NCBI GenBank assembly: GCA_015847255.1
Contig: JADLZK010007650.1
Span: forward strand, 62,001-126,000
Direction of reading: 5' to 3'
Origin: Hyparrhenia diplandra
Lineage: Eukaryota > Streptophyta > Magnoliopsida > Poales > Poaceae
Length of the DNA stretch: 64,000 nucleotides
Positions 43,718-53,374 of this stretch are shown here, piece by piece. The position numbers and the translations under genes were made by a program. Every line of letters starts with the position of its first letter. The stretch's first letter is position 1. Below the pieces are notes generated by a model. That model was not told the DNA's origin. It worked only from the letters and a program-made list of their open reading frames with translations, and ran no database searches.

Positions 43718-44870
43718 ATGGCTCGAGGATATTACATTGGTAAGGATATTTTTTTCTTGTCTAGAATTCCTATATATATGCATATAAACAATACATATAT
43801 ATATATACTATATATATTTATGAGCTTTGTCCTTTTTTTCCTTTTTTATCTTTCGGTGGTGGTATGAACGGTCCTCCGCCTTTGCCGCCACCACAAGAAC
43901 CAGGTTTCCACGCTGGCGATGAGCCATTCGCCCTCGGTGTGGACACAAGGCCATTCCCTTATCCAAGTCATCGTATGTAATTTTTTCTAACATTTTTTAT
44001 TTCTTATTTTACTATAACAAATACATGGACAATTAGTTTAACGTAATGTCATTTTGTTGCATTTATATGTGTCATAGACTTTATCCCTAATACAATGGCT
44101 AGAAACATCACTTAGTTTGGTTCTCTATCTCGGTTTTGTGGAGACCACGACATCTAGAGCATCGTCACCTCGTCATCAACTATATACGTGTGAAATAAGT
44201 TTTTACATCCCTTCGAGGATTCGGGACACAAATGACCACATAATCCACGAGAGGGGAAACGAGAGAACGAACGTGCAAAACGCCGAGTACCAAGCCGTTT
44301 CCTTGTGCTTAGATTCTCTTTGACGTGTTTGCTACATTGTGCCCTGATTTTCGCACTTCAAGATATTTGCCTTGTCTGGCGATAATATCCCCCCATGGCA
44401 ATATAGCGAATATGTTGGGAGTTACAACCATGATGATGTGGTAATAAATTAATTTCATCATTTTGGCAATGCATATTAGATAGATTCACATCATCCTCAT
44501 TCATTTTGATTCTCCCACTTGCAGATTTTGCTCCACGATCTTACTTATGCTGCATGTGGCTTGGCGGCCGTTCTCGACCAAGCTACGACCGACTTCGAAT
44601 ACGATTGGGACTTCGTGCACACCTCGCCCAAACAAACTACGGAAGGGCGACAATCGCATAAGGTTTACTAACTTAGAAACCGGTCGTTCGGTAGGTTAGA
44701 TCTATATATGGTCGAGCATTTTTACGTCCTTGCGAGGGACGAGAGTGCAATCATAAGGGCATTGACCTTCATCGACTCAAGCGGATACTTAATCCGTGAT
44801 ATCAATTACCCGATATTTCTACAATCCTACATTCGTGTGCATGGATCACAAATTTGGACCCAATATTGAT
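43718..44870 (+). pseudogene. Multi-segment CACTA cargo gene (element I copy)
   Basis: A second internal module starts after a motif array (43440-43580) and a promoter-like CTATAAATCAAGG (43591). It opens MARGYYIG immediately followed by GTAAGG, a plausible splice donor. A Pro-rich segment (NGPPPLPPPQEPGFHAGDEP, from about 43867) ends near another GTATGT. Later segments include YTCEISFYIPSRI, IHERGNE and YQAVSLCLDSL (about 44180-44322) and RALTFIDSSGYLIRDINYP (about 44757-44815). The same blocks occur in element II, with separate frameshifts and stops in each. Family not recognised. Confidence 0.5.
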
Positions 44871-44969
44871 CCCGGCGGCGATGATAATGATTAGTGTGTT
44901 TACTATGTTAATTATTTGTAAGGTTGTATGGTTACTTCCTAATTAATTTGTAATGTTCTTGTGGCCCAT

Positions 44970-46408
44970 GTGGTCTCAAACTTTTTCTGAGCCTTTCACA
45001 TGCAAATGGGGAAGCACCCATAAAGTTTGAGATTTTTCGGAGTTGGTTTGGTACTTTTCCCAGTTTATTTGAATTTCTGCGCGACGCCACCTTGTAATTA
45101 TAATTTGAACTGAGCGTACCCACGAAAAGAGCCGGAATGCTGCTATACTTTTCCACGAGGCTCTCATGTGCCCTAGGAGGCAAATCACCATGGAGGTCCA
45201 AGAAAAATTCTTGTGTTTCCATGGTTTAATTAGCCTTCTTGTCGCCGGATTTAGCTAGAAGAAAATCATAGTAATTAAAATATTTATCGAAAAACCTAAG
45301 AACTTGTGTGGGGTCATATTTTGGGTGTACATGGCTGGGAAAAAAAATTCAAGCGATTTCCACCAAGGAGGATTGCACATCCTTCACAAAGACACATGAT
45401 CCCTACCATCGAACCGAGGACTATACAATGTAGTTCTTGTGCTCCATGTGGTTCATATGTTTTGCGGTGTTGTAGTGGTCTCAAACTTTTTCTCGAGCCT
45501 TTCACATGCAAATGGGGAAGCACCCACTAAGTTTAAGATTTTTCGGAGTTGGTTTGGTACTTTTCTCGGTTTATTTGAATTTCTCAGCGACGCCACCTTG
45601 TAATTATAGTTTGAACGTAGCGCCCACGAAAAGAGCCGGAATCTTTGCTAGACTATTCCATAGGGTCTCATGTGCCCTAGGAGGCAAATCACCGTGGAGG
45701 TCCAAGAAAAATTCTTATGTTTCCATGGTTTAATTAGCCTTCTTGTCGCCCGGTTTAGCTAGAAGAAAATCATAGTAATTAAAATATTTATCAGAAAACC
45801 TAAGAACTTGTGTGGGGTCATATTTTGGGTGTACATGGCTGGGAAAAAAAAATTCAAGCGATTTCCACCAAGGAGGATTACACATCCATCACAAAGACAC
45901 ATGATCCCTACCATCGAACGAGGACTATACAATGTAGTTCTTGTGCTCCATGTGGTTCATATGTTTTGCCGGTGTTGTAGTGGTCTCAAACTTTTCTGAG
46001 CCTTTCACATGCAAATGGGGAAGCACCCATGAAGTTTGAGATTTTTCGGAGTTGATTTGGTACTTTTCGGTTTATTTGAATTTTCGCGCGACGCAACCTT
46101 GTAATTATAGTTTGAACTGAAGGCGTACCCACGAAAGAGCCGGAATGCTGCTAGACTTTTCCACAGGGTCTCATGTGCCCTAGAAGGCAAATCACCGTGG
46201 AGGTCCAAGACAAATTCTTATGTTTCCATGGTTTAATTAGCCTTCTTGTCGCCGGTTTAGCTAGAAGAAAATCATAGTAATTAAAATATTTATCGAGAAA
46301 AAACCTAAGAACTTGTGTGGGGTCATATTTTGGGTGTACATGACTGGAAAAAAAATTTAAGCCATTTCCACCATGGAGGATTACACATCCTTCAAAAAGG
46401 TACATGAT
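44970..46408. repeat. 505-bp tandem repeat, about 2.85 copies
   Basis: Copies start at 44970, 45475 and 45980, each with GTGGTCTCAAACTTTTTC; the first two are both 505 bp. The third stops near 46408 at CATCCTTCAAAAAGG. Copies differ by scattered substitutions and 1-6 bp indels. The array lies in element I between two cargo modules. No reading frame is conserved through the copies. Confidence 0.92.
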
Positions 46409-46439
46409 CATCCATGAAGTGGCAGCATTTCTATTTCAC

Positions 46440-47760
46440 CGCCGGGTTGCGTGTAATAACCGGGCAACAAATAGGATTGGGGTGAAAATTTTCAAATCTA
46501 TCCGAACCTCCCGCCATTTCGTTCCCCACCGCGCCCAAAACCGGCGTTGCCTATATATATAGGTGAGTGGCTCGGAGCGAAAATTTGGCAAGCCATTTGA
46601 ACACCGTGCCATTCTCGTTCCCCACCAGCGCCGAATCCCGAAAGAGCACCAGATTCACCGACGGAGCGCACCACCAACTCCAACGCCGCCGTTCGCCGTC
46701 CCCTACACCGCCCGGGCCCGCCCGTCACGATCCCATCGGTCGTTCCGCTCTGGGCGGAATCGAGGCTTGACGGCGTTCTCCCAGCGCCCGCGCTCCTCCA
46801 CTCCGGCGTCCCCAACGCCCTTAGGCATCCTCTCGCCCTTCGGCCCCTTCCACGGTGAGAACTAATTATCCCTTTAGGTGTACGAAGTTTTTACCTATGA
46901 GAATGAGAACTAATTCGCCGCTGTCCTAGCCTCGCGTCGCCCGCTTGGTCTTCCTCCACGCGACGGAGGACCGCCGCCACACCTCTCTCTCGCCGTCCGC
47001 AGCCTCACGCCGTCTTCCTCTTCACCGCCCGACGCCGTACCGGAGTTCGCGACCTTGTCCTCCTCAAATCCTCCAAGACAAGATAGGAGCGCACGAGGCG
47101 CACTTAAAGCTTGGTGAGTGCGTCGGTCACTGCCCTTGAGGTGTTCGTTGAAATGCCTGTCTCGGTCCGCGCAACCCGTGCTCGAATTGTGAGTGAAATT
47201 CATGAGTTAGTGTTGTTCGAAATCCGGTTTGGATATTTTAAATATATGTGCGTGCTTCTTGTACAACTTTTATGAATAACATAGCAATATCATCCTATTT
47301 TGGTGACATGTATAGGCAAGCATGGCGTGGTGCGTGCGTAGTGTTTGTTGGTCGCGTGTCTTGGGGATCTATCTAACCCGGGAAGATTGCTATGCTCAAG
47401 TCCAAGGCTACGCTAATAATTGTTCTGAGAAAATACAACACCGAAGGTGAAGTTTTGTCGCCGCCTACAATGGTGCAAACTAGCCGGCCCGGAGATTGAA
47501 GAGAAGCCACCCCACATACTTATGAAGATTGCGAAATTCCGCTTAATTGGTTTTGGAAAGATGTCATTCTTTTATTTATGTCTATGACTCTATGATCATT
47601 GGTCTTTTTATTTTAGAAGTTCATGTAGGCTTAGTTTCTAGAACATTAGGTGGATTTTTGTTGTATGTAACCATTAAATCCTGTAATGTTTTGACGATAT
47701 TAATATATGATGATTTTTCGGATTTAAAAAGAGCTGAATTCCACGAATAAATTCAAAAAT
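46440..47760 (+). pseudogene. CACTA cargo module with RNase H1-N/viroplasmin-like segment
   Basis: After a motif pair (CCGCCGGGTTGCG, AATAACCGGGC) and a TATA-like GCCTATATATATAGG (about 46548), a GC-rich first exon region (46600-46860) is followed by GTGAGAAC and a second GC-rich part to about 47110. At 47322-47450 the frame reads a Trp-Cys-Val start, then LGIYLTREDCYAQVQGYANN, resembling the small Cauli_VI-type domain (GIY, a central acidic-Cys-x-x-QV segment, then GY or GF) found at the N terminus of RNase H1 and in caulimovirus inclusion proteins. Indels break it before and after. The 3' part (47550-47760) looks like a 3' UTR. Confidence 0.5.
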
Positions 47761-48357
47761 TTAAAACAAAAACGCCGGGTGGCATGGGCCCGGCGGTGAA
47801 TGAGCAACAAACCGGTAGTGTAACTATACCAAACACTATCGGTTTGAATTACTAACCGTCATAGGCGGCGAAACATCACCGTAATTTTGCATTAACCAAC
47901 CGATAGTCTCCACTCTAATAACTTATTTGTCGGGTTGAGATCGGCCCGGCGGTGTTCACGTAAAGTTCAGCGACGGGTTCAAAGTAAGCCGCCATTGTTG
48001 GCTCTTCGATACTGCTTTGTCGGCTCGGTCTAACCCGATAGTGTTATCCCCATAGTTTTGTCGGTTCGTTAAAGCCCAACAAAGGTGCTCCCAATATCAA
48101 CTCTGCCCGGCTGACTTCCGAACCTGCATTGCTGGATCAAAAATCTTTGCCGGGTCGTGGAACACCCGACGGTGTTCGGTGATAGTCTGCGCTGCCGGTT
48201 CGATATCAAACCGGCGATCTCTCCTCGCATCACCGCCCGGTGTTTTGACCCGGTAGTGTTTCAAACCCCACATCACTACCGCTATGGTTCTACCGGTTCA
48301 GTTTTCGGCGGTGAAGGGGGTTGGAGCCCGGCGGTGATGGACAATTCTGTAGTAGTG
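47761..48357. repeat. Right subterminal repeat zone of CACTA element I
   Basis: About twenty direct and inverted copies of a motif near CCCGGCGGTG / CACTACCGG / ACCGGTAGTG extend to the terminus. The density matches the left zone of elements I and II. Confidence 0.85.
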
Positions 48358-48439
48358 ATAGAAGCCCAAAATTCTTATAGTGATAGTACATGGAGCATGT
48401 GCACATTCCATGCATCAATTGTGAAAAGAATCTTGATAT

Positions 48440-50000
48440 GAAACACACGGGATCTCTTCCCAAGTTGGAGGGTTAAGGGGAATCTCGGGGATTCTCAGCT
48501 TCCATTGTATACAAGGGCAGGCGGTTGTACACTTGTACTTTTTCTAACAATTTATATAGGATCTTGTATATAACAGACCTATGGCCATGCTTCTCTAAAG
48601 CGCTATCAGTCTCGTCGTTTTTGCCCTGCGTTCACCAAATGCCACTATCGTAGCATTGTTTAGGGCTCAATTAAGAAATTAAAGGTAACGGCGGCTAAAG
48701 TGGCCCTTCAATTGTACTTTGGGCCATCATTTGGAGCAGACAAATTAAAGGCTGCAAGGCAAAATGGCAGAGATGGTGGCTCGATGCTCTGTCGTGGGAG
48801 CTGAATATGCATGTCCACAACTATAAAAGAGAATATATGTACTACAGATCAAATGGCTGCGCGAGTCATCAGATTGTTAGTACCAGTAGTACACAAGCTA
48901 GTGTGGCGGCTGATTCCTTACACGTGAAAAGGCTTTTGTCGTCATTCTAGCTCTTATAGTTCTTTAATGGTAGGACTGTACTTTGATCGGTTAAATTAGA
49001 TTATTTTTGTGGCCTAGATCCTATTGCCATGAACTGTACTTGACTGTTTACTTTGACTACAGTATATACTCACTTCAATGTATACCGCATTTTTTTTTTT
49101 TTAGATACATTATTTTTAACATGTATATAGATATACGCCGTGTTAAACAATATATCTAGAAAAGTAAAAAATAACTTGTAATTGAGAATGTAAAGAGTCT
49201 TTATCATCATATAATGTTGATTCAACAACCATGATGACTGATGAATACCTATACTTTTGACACCGACCATAATTTACTAGAATGTCATCACTCTTCATCA
49301 TCTAACTAGTGAAGTGACTTTATGTCATCACCGACCTTACCAATGCTGAGAGTTACCTTCTCAAACATGCTGAGATACCATGCTCAAACAGTAAGCAACA
49401 GAGAGAGAACAGGAAACACAAAACATGCCATGGTACAGGCACTACTACACAACAAGGATATTGTAGCACTTTCTTGTAACATATTCATCAATGTGTTCCA
49501 ATGAAATTTCATAGTAATACAAAATAGAGTGTTACGGACTTCAGTTGTAACACAAAACATCTTTTTTTTATATAAAAAATATGTTACAAGCAAAATATTA
49601 CAAAAGAACACTACAGATTGGTGCTTGAACTTGAAACCCAGTTAGTGGTATATACCCTTATGACCTACAACCTGCATCTTCCTAAACACCATAACTTTGG
49701 AATTGCATGCATGCATGTGAGTGCACGGTCTTGTGGCACGACATTCAAGATGGAATATTCCTACATGTGCTTGTGCACTTATGCAATGTAGATTCCTCAC
49801 CTAGGCAGTACTAGTGATGTTATGCATGCCCCGCCACCCCCCCCTGAATCTCTCAATTTGCACCAAACAATATCAAAAGCATACATATTTGTATTTTATT
49901 GTGTCCAAATAGCTTTTAGATGACCTCTTCCATGTAAGATTTGTTAACTATTATATATTGTTGTAATTTGGACGGTGAAGTTACAATATATAATCAAGTA
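48440..50000. repeat. Duplicated intergenic segment (pairs with 58060-59490)
   Basis: The two segments align over about 1.4 kb: GATCTCTTCCCAAGTTGGAG, GGGCAGGC, CTTCTCTAAAGC, GCAAAATGGCAGAGATG, CATGCCATGGTACAGG and TAATTTGGACGGTG all occur in the same order. It includes a decayed MITE with AGATACATTATTTTTAACATG (about 49100-49180). No gene is evident. Confidence 0.75.
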
Positions 50001-50759
50001 CAGAACTTGCATTGGCGAAAATTTAAAAGGACCTCAAAGCTCAAAGTAGGGAATCACACTTGGAATATTCAAGATAATTAATATGGTCAAATTGGTCAAG
50101 CATCTGTAGTGGACTCTACATGTACAACTTGTAACCTATTATCCTGCACTGTTTTAATTAAATTTTATGACGACCAGTTTGGCCTTTATAACATGATCAT
50201 TTGGTTTTAGTTTCAGGCTTCCAAACACAGTAGTTGGCATCCACATGTACCCATGATGCCCAATGGCACTTGCACAACCTAAAGGTTAGAAAAGAGCAAA
50301 AGCTGGCATCAGCTTCAATACACTATTTGCACTGATGAGCAATGCTGGCACGTAAGAAGTGCCAATGGAGCATACCTCATCAAGCGAACTGCATAGCTTA
50401 AGAGATTTGGCAATCCCTCCACAAGGCAAAAACGTACCAAATATTCATATCAAGAGAACAAACTACACAGTTTGCAAGGAGAACAGCTAAAGGGAGCACA
50501 GGCCCCTGCAAATAAGACTTGGAGTCTTGTTTTTCTCATCTCTCTTCCATAGATATACTGCCATATCAGCGCTACATCAATAAATTACAATAAATATAAA
50601 GGTAATAAATGTGTTTAGACTCTATGGTAGAGTCTACATTGTGAGTGCAACATTCACAAGTACATGCAGCAGATCCATCACCGAAGCGGTCATTGCAAAG
50701 AAACGCACAGAAAGCATGAGATCCAGCATGCACAAAGCAGAATCTATCAGCAATAATTT
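50001..50759. other. Intergenic DNA with a truncated Tourist MITE
   Basis: The stretch 50510-50650 matches the right half of the MITE at 10779-10995, from AATAAGACTTGGAGTCTTG to GGTAGAGTCTACATTGTGAG; the left half is absent. The rest shows no recognised gene. Confidence 0.5.
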
Positions 50760-51281
50760 TGATGTTGCGTTCTAGCATTTATTTCAGGTGACAAAACTAT
50801 GCATATTGCAATAATCGGTGTGTTTTCAAAAGTTTAAAAGCATGTAATTTAGGAAAACAAAATGATTTTCATTAGAGTATATATTTGAAAAAATCTATAG
50901 ATACTACAAGACACTATATATCTAAGGCGGAGCAGCACGTACAGTTACTAATTTATTAATTACCTACTGTACTAAGTGGTTGCATGAAGCACAATATGGC
51001 CCATCCATTACACTTTACAGGACTACAGTCTACAGAATGGAGGATCAATTTTTTTTATTCACCGTCCATGTGCAACAACACAGATCTGTAATGTAAATAG
51101 CTTGCCTTCAGTTTCCTATAAATAGCGTGGAGCTTATCAGGTTGTAGCCATCGATCGACCAAGCTAGAGGCCGGCAAGGTAACTTGAAGTGTAAACCCAT
51201 TTGGCCATCTGATATATTAGTTCTGTCTCCCTTCTTCAGCTAGTTAGTTTCATCACCTTCATTCTCCTTCCAGCTATAGCA
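50760..51281 (+). promoter_or_regulatory. Promoter and leader of CEP copy 4 (inverted unit)
   Basis: This is the inverse complement of the CEP 3 and CEP 6 upstream regions. TATA box CTATAAATAG is at 51116-51125; the leader has GGTTGTAGCCATCGATCGAC and AACTTGAAGTGTAAACCC before the start codon at 51282. An inserted GGCC near 51203 and a CT-rich part distinguish it from the minus-strand leaders. Confidence 0.75.
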
Positions 51282-51611
51282 ATGGCCCAAAAGTCATACA
51301 AAAATATGAGCACAGTGGCTCCAATGGTAGTATTAGTCCTAGTTCTAGCCTGTCAAATCATGTCTGCTCATTGCACTCCTATGATACCAGCAAGTACTCC
51401 TAGAATTCAGCAGTCGTCAGCTACAACTGCCTCTTCTTCCACCACAAAAGCAGGGATGATGGAGGGCACAATCACTCCCTCAGAAGGTGGTGTTCCTGGA
51501 GACACCGAGGACGTACGCCCTACCAACCCAACTCACAGCCCCGGCATTGGTCATGCATTCACCCACAGCAAGATTGGGAGGAAGCTCCTGCTTACTACCA
51601 TCAGTCAATGA
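51282..51611 (+). CDS. CEP peptide hormone precursor, copy 4 (inverted, full length)
   Basis: A 109-residue, intronless precursor on the plus strand, closely related to copy 3. The signal peptide spans about residues 1-31 (core APMVVLVLVLACQI, then MSAHC). The linker (32-68) is Ser/Thr-rich. The CEP domain is residues 77-91, DVRPTNPTHSPGIGH, with Thr at position 8, followed by the conserved tail with one extra Leu (GRKLLLTTISQ). The usual starting MA-x-QK lacks one residue compared with copies 1 and 3. Its promoter has the conserved TATA box. It faces the pseudogene at 51901-52152 tail to tail with 289 bp between them, so an inversion has occurred here. Function is inferred from the CEP family as a secreted signal. 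Confidence 0.94.
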   Translation: MAQKSYKNMSTVAPMVVLVLVLACQIMSAHCTPMIPASTPRIQQSSATTASSSTTKAGMMEGTITPSEGGVPGDTEDVRPTNPTHSPGIGHAFTHSKIGRKLLLTTISQ

Positions 51612-51900
51612 TGGATGATTGATGAAGATTAGTTTTGTTCGTTCGTTCCCCTTTAATTTCGTCTTGTTGTTCCTTGGTCTTCTTAGTTACCATTTGTAAT
51701 ATATAGTAGTTTGCCATTTTGGTATGTCTACGATTATATATGAATTTGTCAGTTTTCTGTACGTCCTTCAATTTGCAAATTATCGCATACACCTAGATGA
51801 GACTTGCATTTATTTGCCACTGCATGGTAGCTTGCCATTCTCCATGACCAGTAGGCTATCCATCGCATGGTTGGCAACAGCTTCCTCTATCAATCATCCA
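51612..51900. other. Shared 3' region between tail-to-tail CEP copies 4 and 5
   Basis: The first part (51612-51840) is the inverse of the CEP 3' flank seen at about 22850-23073, including TTTATTTGCC and GGTAGCTTGCCATTC. It should hold the 3' UTR of copy 4. The join with copy 5 lies near 51840-51900. Confidence 0.55.
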
Positions 51901-52152
51901 TCATTGACTGATCTAGTAAGCAGCAGCTTCCTCCCAATCTTGCTGGGGATGAATGCATGGCCGGCCGATGCCGGGCTGTGGGTTGGGTTGGTGTAGGGCG
52001 AACCTCCTCTGTCACTCCAGGAACACCACCTTTCTTCTGTGGGAGTGATTGTGCCCTCCATCCTAGTTACCTGCTATTGTCGTGGAGACTAGGACTACTA
52101 CCATTAGTGGAGCCACTGTGCTCATATTGTTGTATGACTTTTGGATGGCCAT
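51901..52152 (-). pseudogene. CEP precursor pseudogene, copy 5
   Basis: From the family start at 52152 it reads MAIQKSYNNMSTVAPLMVVV and is in frame until a TAG at codon 30, in what would be the end of the signal peptide; the linker is almost wholly deleted. Beyond the stop, GGAGGGCACAATCACTCCC keeps family sequence, but a short insertion and several indels scatter the CEP domain over frames (recognisable pieces: TNPTHSP and GHAF). The tail GRKLL is followed by a changed end without the normal stop. No functional CEP can be made. The promoter is well kept (TATA at 52286-52295). Confidence 0.9.
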
Positions 52153-52285
52153 TTGCTGGCTCGAAGGAGAAAGTTATTAGTGATGAAACTAGCTGAAGAA
52201 TCAATAAAGATTGGGTGTTTACTTCAAGTTACCTTCCCTCTAGCTTGCATTGATCGATGGTTACAACCTCCTACGCTCCTAGTAG

Positions 52286-52295
52286 CTATTTATAG
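52286..52295 (-). promoter_or_regulatory. TATA box of CEP pseudogene copy 5
   Basis: CTATAAATAG on the minus strand with the usual leader block (inverse of TTACAACCTCCTACGCTC) beside it, at the family-standard distance from the start codon. Confidence 0.65.
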
Positions 52296-52381
52296 GAGAC
52301 TGTTGGTTATAAAAGTTACAATACAGTCTGTCTTGCACATTGCACATGGACCGCGAGAATAGAAAATGGATCCAGCATTTT

Positions 52382-52445
52382 TTTTTCGGAAGAGGAGGGT
52401 GCAAGCCCCCTGGCCTACTGGCATTTTATTTTATTTATAAAAGTC
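52382..52445 (-). mobile_element. Small retroposon scrap, about 64 bp
   Basis: A T-run at the left and the flanking repeat GATCCAGCATTTT (52369-52381 and 52446-52458) indicate a minus-strand, severely truncated retroposon. GATCCAGCATTTTGTAGT occurs again at 52492, so part of the repetition predates the insertion. Confidence 0.65.
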
Positions 52446-52533
52446 GATCCAGCATTTTGTAGTCACACACCCATGCTATATATAGCAAGATCCAGCATTT
52501 TGTAGTTCTCAATACATCCGTCCATCATGGTAT

Positions 52534-52764
52534 CTACGGACATCCAACATGAGGATTACTGCTTCTGCACGAAGGCCGAGCTGATTTTTGCTCCTCCAAG
52601 GACAGCAGCAGCCTAGGCCTCGCCAAAGCGACATCATTTTTGGAGGAGACGCCGGCGGAGGCGACCTGCTGCGCTCCCGCCGGCAACGGCCGCGCCGCGG
52701 CAATCGCAGTGAAGGCTGAAGTGAATACGAGAACCAAGAGCATGGTCTCCATAAACTTTTTCAT
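52534..52764 (-). CDS. Candidate small secreted peptide with C-terminal Cys pair
   Basis: A 76-codon frame starting at 52764 reads MKKFMETMLLVLVFTSAFTA and on to AAARP, a clear signal peptide, then a short Pro/Ala/Gly-containing region, LLLSLEEQKSARPSC, and the end SSNPHVGCP. Two Cys, in the last 12 residues, could form a small loop. The layout (signal peptide, variable linker, short conserved-looking C-terminus) is that of a plant peptide-hormone or defence-peptide precursor, but the family was not recognised. TTTATTGTTGTTGTGCAG just upstream on the same strand looks like a splice acceptor (ends at about 52784), so the start or a 5' exon may lie further upstream. The frame is also open upstream to 52833. 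It lies between CEP copies 5 and 6. Confidence 0.5.
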   Translation of the reverse strand: MKKFMETMLLVLVFTSAFTAIAAARPLPAGAQQVASAGVSSKNDVALARPRLLLSLEEQKSARPSCRSSNPHVGCP

Positions 52765-52849
52765 CGTGGACGTCGAGGACACTGCACAACAACAATAAAA
52801 TACCGTCAGACATTGGTCGTTAAAAATTGACAATTACTGTTTAATTGTT

Positions 52850-53374
52850 GGTCGCTAAAGATTTGTCTCTGACCCTCAAATCGCTAAATCAACCTAGCAC
52901 GATGACCGTCAGTTTTTTTTTTTTTTTTTTTTTTTGCAATGGTAAATGAAGCCCAGGCCTGGGCAGGCTCACAAAGCCCTCTCCCGCGCTCTTTTGGCCC
53001 AATAATTCCCTCACAGAACCCTACTCCTCCCACAAATGCCTAAAGTGAGGATAGTAATATTGAGCCATAGATAGATTAGTTAAAGTGAGGGTAGTAATAT
53101 TGGACCATTAAGGGCTAGGTTTATTGGCAGCAGGTATTTCATGAATTACGACTAAATAAAAAGGTAAAACTATATATTGAGAAGTTAAGCAGTTCAAATT
53201 TTCTGGACATCCTCAACAATAATCATAGTTGAGAAGGATTTATTTATCTAGCTGACTGCTAGATATATTCTTGTGGTTGTATTGACGTGCAGTGTGATGT
53301 CTTGTGGTTAGATATGCTCTAAAGTACTTCAAAGAAGCCTTTCTCAGAGGATACAAATCTCAATTTTCATCATA
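52850..53374. other. Intergenic DNA with a poly(T)-headed retroposon scrap
   Basis: A run of about 24 T at 52912-52935 followed by GCAATGGTAAATGAAGCCC looks like the 3' end of a minus-strand LINE or SINE. AGTGAGGATAGTAATATTG and a close variant (53046 and 53086) form a 40-bp tandem duplication. No gene was recognised. Confidence 0.45.

Larger units (their letters stand above)
31025..48357. mobile_element. 17.3-kb CACTA element (element I), TSD ATA
   Basis: The left terminus is CACTACTGCCAG, and GCTCATCACTACCGCCGG follows a few bases later. The right terminus, read inverted, is CACTACTACAGAATTGTC then CATCACCGCCGG. ATA flanks both ends (31022-31024 and 48358-48360). Both subterminal zones are rich in CCGGCGGTGA / CACTACCGG motifs. 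A second member of the family starts at 59493. Part of the length is due to later insertions: a solo LTR (31957-40545) and a 0.78-kb insert (about 41163-41938). Without them the element is about 8 kb. It carries at least four decayed reading-frame modules. Confidence 0.93.
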
